This document shows positions 1 through 7,880 of a DNA stretch of 64,000 nucleotides, piece after piece. The notes below the pieces were generated by a model. The model worked only from the letters and a program-made list of their open reading frames with translations. It was not told the origin of the DNA and ran no database searches. A program made the translations under genes and the position numbers. Location: contig NZ_CP108106.1 in assembly GCF_041435195.1 (NCBI RefSeq), positions 7,143,001 to 7,207,000 of the forward strand. The letters run 5' to 3'. This DNA is from Streptomyces sp. NBC_00224. Its GTDB lineage: Bacteria; Actinomycetota; Actinomycetes; Streptomycetales; Streptomycetaceae. Numbering within the stretch: the first letter of the stretch is position 1; each line of letters begins with the position of its first letter.

Positions 1-1
1 C

Positions 2-415
2 GCCCAGCCCAGCCTCGTCGACCCCTCGCGGGCGCCCGAGGGCAAGCACGTGTTCTGGGTGTACGGACACGTGCCGAACGGGTGGGACGGCGACCTCACC
101 GACGCGATCGAGCGCCAGATCGAGCGCTTCGCGCCCGGCTTCCGCGACCGGGTCCTCGCGCGCGCCACGGCGGGGCCGCCGCAGCTCGCGGCGCACAACG
201 CCAACTATGTGGGCGGCGACATCGCCTGCGGCGCGGCGCGCGGGCTCCAGCTGATGCTGCGGCCCACCCTGTCGCTGTTCCCCTACACGACCCGGCACCC
301 GTCGGTGTTCCTCTGCTCCTCCGCCACCCCGCCCGGGCCCGGGGTGCACGGCATGTCCGGGCACAACGCGGCCAAGGCGGTCTGGCGGGCTCTGCGGAAG
401 GCGGACCGGCGATGA
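2..415 (+). CDS. FAD-dependent desaturase-like oxidoreductase, C-terminal part
   Basis: The gene enters from the left edge and only about 137 C-terminal residues are visible. The text around [18 protein letters not shown], then [21 protein letters not shown], resembles the C-terminus of phytoene-dehydrogenase-like NAD(P)/FAD-dependent oxidoreductases, where the GVHGMSG-type stretch closes the FAD-binding fold. The substrate cannot be inferred because the N-terminal Rossmann motif lies outside the window. Its TGA overlaps the ATG of the following macro-domain gene (ATGA), so the two are probably translationally coupled. The family is a judgement from motif memory; membership in carotenoid synthesis is not implied. 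Confidence 0.72.
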   Translation, partial: AQPSLVDPSRAPEGKHVFWVYGHVPNGWDGDLTDAIERQIERFAPGFRDRVLARATAGPPQLAAHNANYVGGDIACGAARGLQLMLRPTLSLFPYTTRHPSVFLCSSATPPGPGVHGMSGHNAAKAVWRALRKADRR

Positions 416-954
416 CCGGTGCGTCCGCCGCTCCGCGCCTTGAGATCGTGCTCGTCCGGGGCGACATCACGGACCAGTCCGTGGACGCGGTGGTCAACGC
501 GGCCAACTCCTCGCTGCTGGGCGGGGGCGGGGTCGACGGCGCGATCCACCGCCGGGGCGGGCCGGAGATCCTGGCCGAGTGCCGCCGACTGCGCGCCTCC
601 CACTACGGCAAGGGCCTGCCGACCGGGCGCGCCGTGGCCACGGCTGCCGGCCGGCTCGACGCGCAGTGGGTGATCCACACGGTGGGCCCGGTCTGGCAGC
701 GCGACGAGGACCGCTCGGCCCTGCTCGCCTCCTGCTACCGCGAATCCCTGCGGGTGGCGGGGGAGTTGGGGGCGCGGACGGTGGCGTTCCCGGCGATCTC
801 CACGGGGATCTACGGGTGGCCGCTGGACGACGGGGCGCGGATCGCTGTGCGCGCGGTGCGGGAGGCGGCTGTCGCCGCCGGGTCTGTGGAGGAGGTTCGG
901 TTCGTGCTCTTCGACGAGGCGGCGTATCGGGCGTTCGAGGGGGCGGTGGGGTAG
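412..954 (+). CDS. Macro-domain protein (O-acetyl-ADP-ribose deacetylase type)
   Basis: A 180-residue protein made almost wholly of one macro domain. The N-terminal GDIT, then [23 protein letters not shown], is the classical ADP-ribose-binding loop with the catalytic-type Asn-Ala-Asn and Gly-rich segment, and a second loop reads [13 protein letters not shown]. Proteins of this class bind ADP-ribose and hydrolyse O-acetyl-ADP-ribose or remove ADP-ribose from proteins in the cytoplasm. The start was chosen at the ATG overlapping the upstream stop; the reading frame remains open further upstream, but that part is a shadow of the desaturase gene. Downstream lies a repeat-rich gap, so this is the end of the operon. 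Confidence 0.93.
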   Translation: MTGASAAPRLEIVLVRGDITDQSVDAVVNAANSSLLGGGGVDGAIHRRGGPEILAECRRLRASHYGKGLPTGRAVATAAGRLDAQWVIHTVGPVWQRDEDRSALLASCYRESLRVAGELGARTVAFPAISTGIYGWPLDDGARIAVRAVREAAVAAGSVEEVRFVLFDEAAYRAFEGAVG

Positions 955-995
955 GCGGGGTAGTCGCTGTTCGGCTGCGGGCCGTATGTGGCTGA

Positions 996-1412
996 TCGCG
1001 CAGTTCCCCGCGCCCCTGGGGGGGGTAGGCCTCGGGCTGGTCCTTGGGTGCGGCTGCCCGTCGCGGGGGTGGTTGCTTGGCTGCGGGCCGTGCGTGGCTG
1101 GTCGCGCAGTTCCCCGCGCCCCTGGGGGGTTGGGCCTCGGGCTGGTCCTGCGGCGCGGCAGCCCCTCCCGGGAGCGGTTGGTCGGCTGCGGGTGGGGGTG
1201 GGCTGGTCGCGCAGTTCCCCGCGCCCCTAGGGGCGCGGGGCTGGGGGGCTGCAATGCTCAGGAGCACGGGGTTGCTGCCCCCAGCCGCCCTTCGGTGGCC
1301 GGGGCTGCCCCCCAGCAGCCTGTCGATGGTCGGTGGTCCGGCCCCCACCAGCCTCTCGGTCGCCACGCCCCCAACCCCCTAGGGGCGCGGGGAACTGCGC
1401 GACCAGCCCCCA
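996..1412. repeat. Cluster of Streptomyces intergenic GTTCCCCGCGCCCCT palindromes
   Basis: The gene-free stretch 955-1510 holds four copies of a roughly 25-base unit built on GTCGCGCAGTTCCCCGCGCC: near 1000, 1100 and 1205 on the plus strand and inverted near 1380. Copies three and four face each other and could fold into long hairpins. The same unit recurs near 11150 and 14235-14400 and, changed but still self-complementary, at 25686. Such units are common between convergent genes in Streptomyces and probably act as transcription ends; no coding sequence is supported here. Confidence 0.85.
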
Positions 1413-1510
1413 CCCACCCGCAGCCGAAGACGCACCCGGGGGCGACCAGCTCAAGGTAGATGTCGGATTTCTGCCAGCCGCGCCCCCTCCCCGTAACCGA
1501 TCCTTGAGCC

Positions 1511-3013
1511 ATGAATTCCGCCGCCCCCGCGGCCCCCGCCGCCATGCACACCGATAACGAGCGCTGCGTGCGGGCCGTCCAGTCCAAGGACGCCCGTTTC
1601 GACGGCTGGTTCTTCACTGCCGTGCTCACCACCCGTATCTACTGCCGGCCCAGCTGCCCGGTGGTGCCGCCGAAGGTCGAGAACATGACCTTCTATCCGA
1701 GCGCCGCCGCCTGCCAGCAGGCCGGGTTCCGGGCCTGCAAGCGGTGCCGCCCGGACACCACGCCCGGCTCGCCGGAGTGGAACGCCCGCGCCGACTCCGT
1801 GGCCCGCGCCATGCGGCTCATCCGGGACGGCGTCGTCGACCGCGAGGGCGTGTCCGGGCTCGCCGTGCGGCTCGGATACAGCGCCCGCCAGATCGAGCGC
1901 CAGCTGCGCGCCGAGCTCGGCGCCGGACCCCTCGCCCTGGCCCGTGCCCAGCGTGCCCAGACCGCCCGGATCCTCATCGAGACCACCGCGCTCCCGATGG
2001 CCGACGTCGCCTTCGCGGCGGGCTTCGCCTCGGTGCGCACCTTCAACGACACCGTCCGCGAGGTCTTCGCGCTCGCCCCCACCGAGCTGCGTGCCCGCAC
2101 CGCGCGGGGCGTCGCCCGCCGGGCCCCCGGCTCGATCGCCCTGCGGCTGCCCTACCGCGCCCCGCTCAACCCGGACAACCTCTTCGGGCATCTGGCCGCC
2201 ACGGCGGTTCCCGGTGTGGAGGAGTGGCGCGGCGGCGCGTACCGCCGCACGCTCTCCCTGCCGTACGGGCACGGCATCGTCGAACTCACCCCCGGGCCCG
2301 ACCACATCGGCTGTCTGCTCTCGCTCACCGATCTGCGCGACCTCACCATCGCCATCAGCCGCTGCCGCTGGATGCTCGACCTGGACGCCGACCCGGTCGC
2401 CGTCGACGACCGGCTGCGCGCCGACCCGCTGCTCGCCCCGCTGGTCGACAAGGCTCCCGGCCGCCGGGTGCCGCGTACCGTCGACGCGGCGGAGTTCGCG
2501 GTACGGGCGGTGCTCGGCCAGCAGGTCTCCACGGCCGCCGCCCGCACCCACGCGGCCCGCCTGGTGACCGCGCACGGCGAGCCCGTCGAGGATCCGGCGG
2601 GCGGCCTCACGCATCTGTTTCCGACATCGCAGGCGCTGGCGGGGCTCGATCCGGAGGCCCTGGCCCTGCCGCGCAGCCGCCGCGCCACCCTCACCACACT
2701 GGTCGCGGGACTGGCCGACGGCAGCATCCCCCTGGGCTTCGACACCGACTGGGACCGGGCGCGGGCCCAGCTCCTTGAGCTGCCGGGCTTCGGCCCCTGG
2801 ACCGTCGAGGTGATCGCGATGCGGGCGCTCGGGGACCCGGACGCCTTCCTCCCCTCCGACCTGGGAGTGCGCCGCGCGGCCCAGTCGCTCGGCCTGCCCT
2901 CCTCGCCCGCCGCCCTCACCGCGAGCGCCGCCGCCTGGCGCCCGTGGCGGGCCTACGCCGTCCAGTACCTCTGGGCCACCGACGACCACCCCATCAACAA
3001 CCTCCCTGCGTGA
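1511..3013 (+). CDS. Ada-AlkA fusion: methylphosphotriester acceptor, AraC-type HTH and 3-methyladenine glycosylase
   Basis: A 500-residue fusion for repair of alkylated DNA. Residues about 15-85 are an Ada zinc domain: TRIYCRPSCP and CKRCRPD supply the four cysteines, the first being the usual methylphosphotriester acceptor. Residues about 95-190 are an AraC/XylS-type helix-turn-helix (LAVRLGYSARQIERQL; VAFAAGFASVRTFND). The rest is an AlkA glycosylase with helix-hairpin-helix LLELPGFGPWTVEVIAMRAL and the catalytic Asp near residue 450 in LPSDLGVRRA. It can therefore sense methylation, bind DNA and excise alkylated bases. The O6-methylguanine methyltransferase gene follows 11 bases downstream, forming an adaptive-response operon. 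Confidence 0.95.
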   Translation: MNSAAPAAPAAMHTDNERCVRAVQSKDARFDGWFFTAVLTTRIYCRPSCPVVPPKVENMTFYPSAAACQQAGFRACKRCRPDTTPGSPEWNARADSVARAMRLIRDGVVDREGVSGLAVRLGYSARQIERQLRAELGAGPLALARAQRAQTARILIETTALPMADVAFAAGFASVRTFNDTVREVFALAPTELRARTARGVARRAPGSIALRLPYRAPLNPDNLFGHLAATAVPGVEEWRGGAYRRTLSLPYGHGIVELTPGPDHIGCLLSLTDLRDLTIAISRCRWMLDLDADPVAVDDRLRADPLLAPLVDKAPGRRVPRTVDAAEFAVRAVLGQQVSTAAARTHAARLVTAHGEPVEDPAGGLTHLFPTSQALAGLDPEALALPRSRRATLTTLVAGLADGSIPLGFDTDWDRARAQLLELPGFGPWTVEVIAMRALGDPDAFLPSDLGVRRAAQSLGLPSSPAALTASAAAWRPWRAYAVQYLWATDDHPINNLPA

Positions 3014-3024
3014 GGACGTTCACG

Positions 3025-3522
3025 ATGACCACCACACATACCGTCACCGACAGCCCGTACGGCCCGCTCACCCTCGTCGCCGAGGACGGCGTGCTCAGCC
3101 GCCTCTACATGGAGAACCAGCGACACCGCCCGCCCCAGGAGACGTTCGGCGAACCCGATGACGGCGGCCCGTTCCCCGAGGTGATCCGCCAGCTCGGCGC
3201 GTACTTTGCGGGTGAACGCACCGAGTTCGACCTGGAGCTCGACCTGCGCGGCACCGACTTCCAGCGCGCGGTGTGGGACCAGCTGCGCCACATCCCGTAC
3301 GGCGAGACCCGCTCGTACGGCGAACTCGCCCAGTTGCTCGGCAACCCCGGCGCCTCCCGCGCCGTGGGCCTGGCCAACGGCAAGAACCCGGTGGGCATCA
3401 TCGTCCCCTGCCACCGCGTGATCGGCTCCACCGGGAGCCTGACGGGGTACGGCGGCGGCCTCGACCGCAAGCAGCGGCTGCTGGCCTTCGAGAAGGGGGC
3501 GGGGGAGGACGCACTCTTCTAG
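3025..3522 (+). CDS. ogt: Methylated-DNA--[protein]-cysteine S-methyltransferase
   Basis: A 165-residue suicide repair protein that transfers the alkyl group from O6-alkylguanine to its own cysteine. The active-site signature GIIVPCHRVIG is complete, preceded by the recognition-helix region SYGELAQLLGNPGASRAVGLANG and the DNA-binding segment FQRAVWDQLRHIPYGETRSY. The ATG at 3025 was preferred to the in-frame upstream codon at 2944 because the latter would overlap the end of the Ada-AlkA gene. Tandem position behind that gene supports joint control by the Ada domain. Length and motif order are normal for the Ogt class. Confidence 0.96.
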   Translation: MTTTHTVTDSPYGPLTLVAEDGVLSRLYMENQRHRPPQETFGEPDDGGPFPEVIRQLGAYFAGERTEFDLELDLRGTDFQRAVWDQLRHIPYGETRSYGELAQLLGNPGASRAVGLANGKNPVGIIVPCHRVIGSTGSLTGYGGGLDRKQRLLAFEKGAGEDALF

Positions 3523-3540
3523 TGCCGCGATCCCCAGCTC

Positions 3541-6500
3541 TCAGTCGCTCACCAGCAGCGCGCCCAGGCGCAGGAACGCCTTGTACGTCTCCGGCGCCAG
3601 CCACGACAGCTCGACCGTGCTGCCGGTCGTCAGATGGCCGTCGCGGGGGATGGTGAGGACGCCCCGGCAGCGGGAGCTGAGGCTGCGGATGGTGGCCGCG
3701 TCCAGGGTCCAGCCGGCGGCCGGGCGGCTGTGGTTGAGGACGACCACGGCCTCCGCCACCAGGTCGGGGCGGCCCAGCGCCACCAGACGGTCGACGGCCT
3801 GCTGGGCCTGGGTGACCCCGGCCGGGTCGGCCCGGGAGACGATCACCACCCGGTTGGCGAGCTCCAGCATCGCCTGCGGGAACCTGTCCGTGTCGGCGAG
3901 CGTGATGTCGAAGTACGGCGCAGTCACCTCCGCCACCTCGCGGTACTCCTGGTCCGAGAACTGGCCGGCCGTCGGCGGATGGGACACCGAGTCGTTGGCG
4001 AGCACCATCAGCCCCGAGCGGTGCTGGGAGAGGAAGAGGCGCAGCACCTCGAAGCCGGTGATCTCGGGGGCGGAGTGGGCCAGCTCGGTCAGCCGGGCCG
4101 CGGTGGCCCGGTAGACCCGGCGCGCGAGGTGGATGTGGCTGCCCGCGTGCCGGTCCGTGTCGACGGCAAGGACACGCTCCTGGCGCTGCTCGGCCAGGAT
4201 CGCCCCGAGCACGGTGGTGGTCGTGGTGCAGCCCGCCCGGTCCTTGACCCCGAGGACCGCGATCCGCAGCGGCTGGCGCAGCGGCGCCCGGATCGCCCGG
4301 ATCCACTCCTCGCGGACCGAATCGTCCTCCGGGCCCTCATCGGCGTCGGCCGCTGCCTCGGCGTCGGCCTCGTCGTCCCACTCCACCGGCATCAGCATCA
4401 GCGCGCCGAACGCCTCGGCCATCTCCCGCGCGGTCGGCCGGGCCTCCGGCTCCTCGTCCACCGAGCGCAGCAGCAGATCGCGCAGACCCTCCTCAAGGCG
4501 GCGGAACTCCGGGTGGTGGCGCAGCACGTCGTGCTCGTACCAGCGCCAGTGCCGCCCGGTCACGGCTTCGAGCAGGATGGTGCCGACCGCGTACACGTCG
4601 CCGGCGGCGATCCGGGACTCGCTCCACGACGTCACCTCGGGTGCCCGGTAGGGCGAGTTGCTGGGCATGACCAGCGAGGACGCGCTGGAGGCGCCGTCGA
4701 TCCGGGCCGACGCCCAGCTGATGATGTGCAGCGTCCGCTCGGTGACGAGGACCGTCCCGGGCGTGAGTGAGCCATGGACGAGCCCTCTGCGGTGGCAGCG
4801 GTTGACCGCCCGCGCCAGGCTCCAGCCCAGCCAGGCGAGGAGCGAGGAGTCGCGCAGCGGCCCGGCGGCCTGGAGCACCGCGCGCAGGGTCGGCGCGGGC
4901 AGCCCGGTGCTGAGGGTGTCGAGCCGCAGCGCGATCCAGGGCGTGGTCTCGTCGAGGTCGCTGGCGAGCACCCCCGGCGCGTACACCCCGTCCATCCGCC
5001 GCAGCGCCCGGTACTCGGTGGCGAGCAGCTCGCGGGCGACCGGCGGGTCCGAGGTGTGGGCGACCCGCAGCAGCGCCTCCTGGCCGTCGATGTCCGCGCC
5101 GATGTACGCGACGGGCTTGGTGCCGGTGTCCTGGCGCATCAGCAGCGTGTACGGGCCCAGCCCGTGCAGGTCCTGGAGCCGCAGCGGCAGCCAGGACGGC
5201 GCCCTGTCCAGACCGGACGGCAGCCGCACCTCCTCGTACTCGGTGACCGCCGGGGGCGGCGGCACCGACGCCATCGGACGGGCGCCCAGATGCGTGAGCA
5301 GCCGGTCCTCAAGCCAGGCGAACGGCCTTGTCCCCGGCAGGAGTTCGCCCGTCCCCGACGGATGGGCGAGCCAGGCCGGGAAGTCGGGGGAGCGGCCCAC
5401 CAGCGTGGCCAGGCGGTCGGTCACCGCTCGGGTGGTGCGCAGCAGGTCGATCGGGGAGGCGGTGTCGAGCAGGATCTCCTGGACGCCGTCGAGGAAGCCG
5501 AAGCGGCGGTGCTGGGCGGGGAGTCCGGCGCCGGGCGGGTCGGCCTGGCGCATCAGTCCGCCGAGGAACACCTCGGCCAGGTGTGCGGTGTCCGAGCGCC
5601 ACGGCACGGCCGCCTGCACCAGCCGCATCACCGGCACCGTCAGCGGCGAGATGGCCGCGAGGTGCGCGGCGAGCCGGTACGCCTGCGGGGACGCCGCGTC
5701 CCGGAACCGCAGCACCGCGTCGGCCGGGTCCGTGCCCCGGGTGGCCGCCTCGCCCCGGAGGCCGCGCGCGCCCGGCGGCGCGAGCAGCGGCAGCTCCGCG
5801 CTGGCCCCGGGCGAGGCCACCAGACGCGCCCAGGTGGCGACGGCAGGGGGATACGGCTCCAGTACGGGGACGGGCACCCCCGGGAAGCGGTCGCCGAGGC
5901 CGGGCGGCAGCAGCGGGTCGGTCACCTCCCAGGTGTGGTTGGCCGCGCCGCGCCGCCGCGTCGTCACCGACCACTGCTCCGAGCGGATGCCCGAGGCGTC
6001 CCACATGTGGGAGGGCAGCGCGTGCACCACCGCCGTCGGGCCCTGCCTGGCCCAGCGCTCCAGGGCGGTGTGCATCCGCCCGTCCCGCCAGCACGCCCCC
6101 ACCCCGTCGCTGATCACCAGGACCAGGGTGCGGCCCGACGGGTCGGCGGCGGACGCGGGGGAGAGCAGCGGCCCGCCGGGGTCGAAGGGGCGCACCTTGA
6201 GGCCGGGGGCGGTGTCCGAGCGGGCGTCCAGACCGTGCACCCGGATGTCCCGGAAGGCGCCCAACCGCTCGAAGACGGACCGCAGTTCGGTGGCGAGCCT
6301 GCGCCACAGCAGCATCGAGAGGCCGTCGTCGATGAGCAGGGTGAGATCGAGCCAGCGCCGCCGCGCGGGCCGCAGCACCACGTCGGGCAGGCCGCTCTCG
6401 GCCATCGCGGTGGCGGTCGCCTCCTCGTCGAACTCCCAGAAGTGCGAGCCCGGATGGGGCTGCTTCAGCAGTCGCAGGGACCGGCTCAGACGGAGTTCCC

Positions 6501-6924
6501 CGTCGCCGAGCGCCTTCGCCTCGGGGACCCGTACCGGCAGCGCCCCGGCGCCGCGTTCCGGGCGGCGCGGGGAGGCGCTCGCGCCGGTGAACTCGGGGGC
6601 GCTGCGGGCGGCCGCCGCCGCGTGCAGGGCGCCCAACAGCTGGGTGGGGAGCGGTGGTTGGGAGCCCGCCCCTTCCTTCGCGGCGCCGTCCCCGGCCCCG
6701 GGCACCACCGCCGTGCCTTCGGGCGGTGTCGGCGGCCCCGCCCACGCCTCCGGGCCCGGCTGCCGCGCGCGGTCCGGGGCCAGGGCGCTCGCCAGCGGGG
6801 CGTCGGCACCGCTCGGCAGCCGGGCGGCCAGCCACAGCGTGTCCAGGAGCTCGTGCGTGGACAGCTCGTGGCCCACCAGGGCGGCGAGTCCCGCCAGGGC
6901 GTCGGAGGGCTCCGCGCGCGGCAC
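3541..6924 (-). CDS. SAV_2336-type protein: vWA domain, pseudokinase and degenerate MinD/ParA-like ATPase
   Basis: A 1127-residue multidomain protein, last gene of the conflict cluster. After an Ala-rich N-terminus, residues about 190-340 look like a von Willebrand A domain (RRWLDLTLLIDDGLSML, then TLVLVISDG). Residues about 590-840 have a protein-kinase fold, but the catalytic loop reads HGSLTPGTVL instead of HRDLKPxN and DFG is replaced by ISWASAR, so it is probably a pseudokinase. Residues about 885-1127 resemble MinD/ParA/CpsD ATPases, but the P-loop GVKDRAGCTTTT has Cys where GKTT has Lys. The GTG start lies two bases after the MoxR stop. In vWA-MoxR-VMAP systems the vWA protein is the substrate-presenting arm; that role is inferred. 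Confidence 0.85.
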   Translation of the reverse strand: MPRAEPSDALAGLAALVGHELSTHELLDTLWLAARLPSGADAPLASALAPDRARQPGPEAWAGPPTPPEGTAVVPGAGDGAAKEGAGSQPPLPTQLLGALHAAAAARSAPEFTGASASPRRPERGAGALPVRVPEAKALGDGELRLSRSLRLLKQPHPGSHFWEFDEEATATAMAESGLPDVVLRPARRRWLDLTLLIDDGLSMLLWRRLATELRSVFERLGAFRDIRVHGLDARSDTAPGLKVRPFDPGGPLLSPASAADPSGRTLVLVISDGVGACWRDGRMHTALERWARQGPTAVVHALPSHMWDASGIRSEQWSVTTRRRGAANHTWEVTDPLLPPGLGDRFPGVPVPVLEPYPPAVATWARLVASPGASAELPLLAPPGARGLRGEAATRGTDPADAVLRFRDAASPQAYRLAAHLAAISPLTVPVMRLVQAAVPWRSDTAHLAEVFLGGLMRQADPPGAGLPAQHRRFGFLDGVQEILLDTASPIDLLRTTRAVTDRLATLVGRSPDFPAWLAHPSGTGELLPGTRPFAWLEDRLLTHLGARPMASVPPPPAVTEYEEVRLPSGLDRAPSWLPLRLQDLHGLGPYTLLMRQDTGTKPVAYIGADIDGQEALLRVAHTSDPPVARELLATEYRALRRMDGVYAPGVLASDLDETTPWIALRLDTLSTGLPAPTLRAVLQAAGPLRDSSLLAWLGWSLARAVNRCHRRGLVHGSLTPGTVLVTERTLHIISWASARIDGASSASSLVMPSNSPYRAPEVTSWSESRIAAGDVYAVGTILLEAVTGRHWRWYEHDVLRHHPEFRRLEEGLRDLLLRSVDEEPEARPTAREMAEAFGALMLMPVEWDDEADAEAAADADEGPEDDSVREEWIRAIRAPLRQPLRIAVLGVKDRAGCTTTTTVLGAILAEQRQERVLAVDTDRHAGSHIHLARRVYRATAARLTELAHSAPEITGFEVLRLFLSQHRSGLMVLANDSVSHPPTAGQFSDQEYREVAEVTAPYFDITLADTDRFPQAMLELANRVVIVSRADPAGVTQAQQAVDRLVALGRPDLVAEAVVVLNHSRPAAGWTLDAATIRSLSSRCRGVLTIPRDGHLTTGSTVELSWLAPETYKAFLRLGALLVSD

Positions 6925-6926
6925 GG

Positions 6927-7880
6927 CTAGACCGATCCGCCCAGCCGGTGGAGCACCGCGTCCAGCAGGCCCTCGGCGTTCAGGTTCACCCCGCCCTTGC
7001 GCAGGAACACCGCGTTGAGCAGCTGGTCCGTGGCGAGCTCGCCCGGCGCCCGGCGGTTCAGGAACGCGTGCAGCAGGTCGTCGACGCCTTCGAGGGCGTG
7101 CTCGCCCAGGTGCGCGGCCACGATGTCCCGCAGCCGCTCCTCGTCCGGATCCGGCAGATCGAGGCGGACGCAGCGCCGCAGGAACGCGGGCGGGAAGTCC
7201 CGTTCGCCGTTGCTGGTGATCACCACCACCGGGAACTCGCGGCAGCGCACCACACCGCGGGTGATCGTGACCCGCCCGCCCTCGGGGTCATGGGTGAGCA
7301 CCGGCACCTCGGACTGCGCCTCCGGCAGCCGTGACAGCTCGGGGATCTCGAACTCGCCCTCCTCGAACACCGTCAGGAGGTCGTTGGGAAGATCGACGTC
7401 GCCCTTGTCGAGCTCGTCCACCAAAAGGACCCGCGGTCGCTCGCGCGGCACGAGCGCGGTGCCCAGCGGTCCCAGGCGGACGAAGGTGCCGATGTCGGGC
7501 TCGGGCGCGCCGCGCTCCTGGCGCAGATGGGTCTCGCGCAGCCGCCCGATGGCGTCGTACCCGTACAGCGCGTCCTTGAGCACCGACCGGCTGTTGACCG
7601 GCCACTGGAGCACCGGGCCGAGCGACAGCTCGTGCGCGACGGCGTGCGCCAGCGAGGACTTGCCGGTGCCGGGGTGCCCGGTGACCAGGAGGGGGCGGCG
7701 CAGATGCAGCGCGGCGCTCACCACGTCGGCCTCGGTGCGGCCGATCAGATACGGGCGGTGGCGCACCCGCGTCCCCGGGGCGCCGTTGGCGAACTGCCGC
7801 CACGGCGGCGCCTCGGGGAAGGCCACCTCCCGGGCCGTGCGGTCGCCGCGGAAGAGCCGCCACCCGTCGTTCTCCGTCAT
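6927..7880 (-). CDS. MoxR-type AAA+ ATPase of the VMAP cluster
   Basis: A 317-residue AAA+ ATPase. Walker A is GHPGTGKSS at residues 68-76, Walker B is VLLVDELDKGD with Asp155/Glu156, sensor 1 is VVVITSNGERDFPPAFLRRC, and an arginine finger is present in that segment. MoxR ATPases work with vWA partners as chaperone-like remodelers. The ATG at 7880 overlaps the stop of the protease-VMAP gene by four bases (ATGA) and the next gene begins two bases after the stop, so the set is tightly co-translated. The frame stays open upstream, but that extension lies inside the neighbouring gene and was not used. Confidence 0.92.
   Translation of the reverse strand: MTENDGWRLFRGDRTAREVAFPEAPPWRQFANGAPGTRVRHRPYLIGRTEADVVSAALHLRRPLLVTGHPGTGKSSLAHAVAHELSLGPVLQWPVNSRSVLKDALYGYDAIGRLRETHLRQERGAPEPDIGTFVRLGPLGTALVPRERPRVLLVDELDKGDVDLPNDLLTVFEEGEFEIPELSRLPEAQSEVPVLTHDPEGGRVTITRGVVRCREFPVVVITSNGERDFPPAFLRRCVRLDLPDPDEERLRDIVAAHLGEHALEGVDDLLHAFLNRRAPGELATDQLLNAVFLRKGGVNLNAEGLLDAVLHRLGGSV

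Noticed and set aside
4658..7018. 786-codon plus-strand frame
   Set aside because: Shadow of the SAV_2336-type gene, Ser/Arg-rich without any fold pattern.
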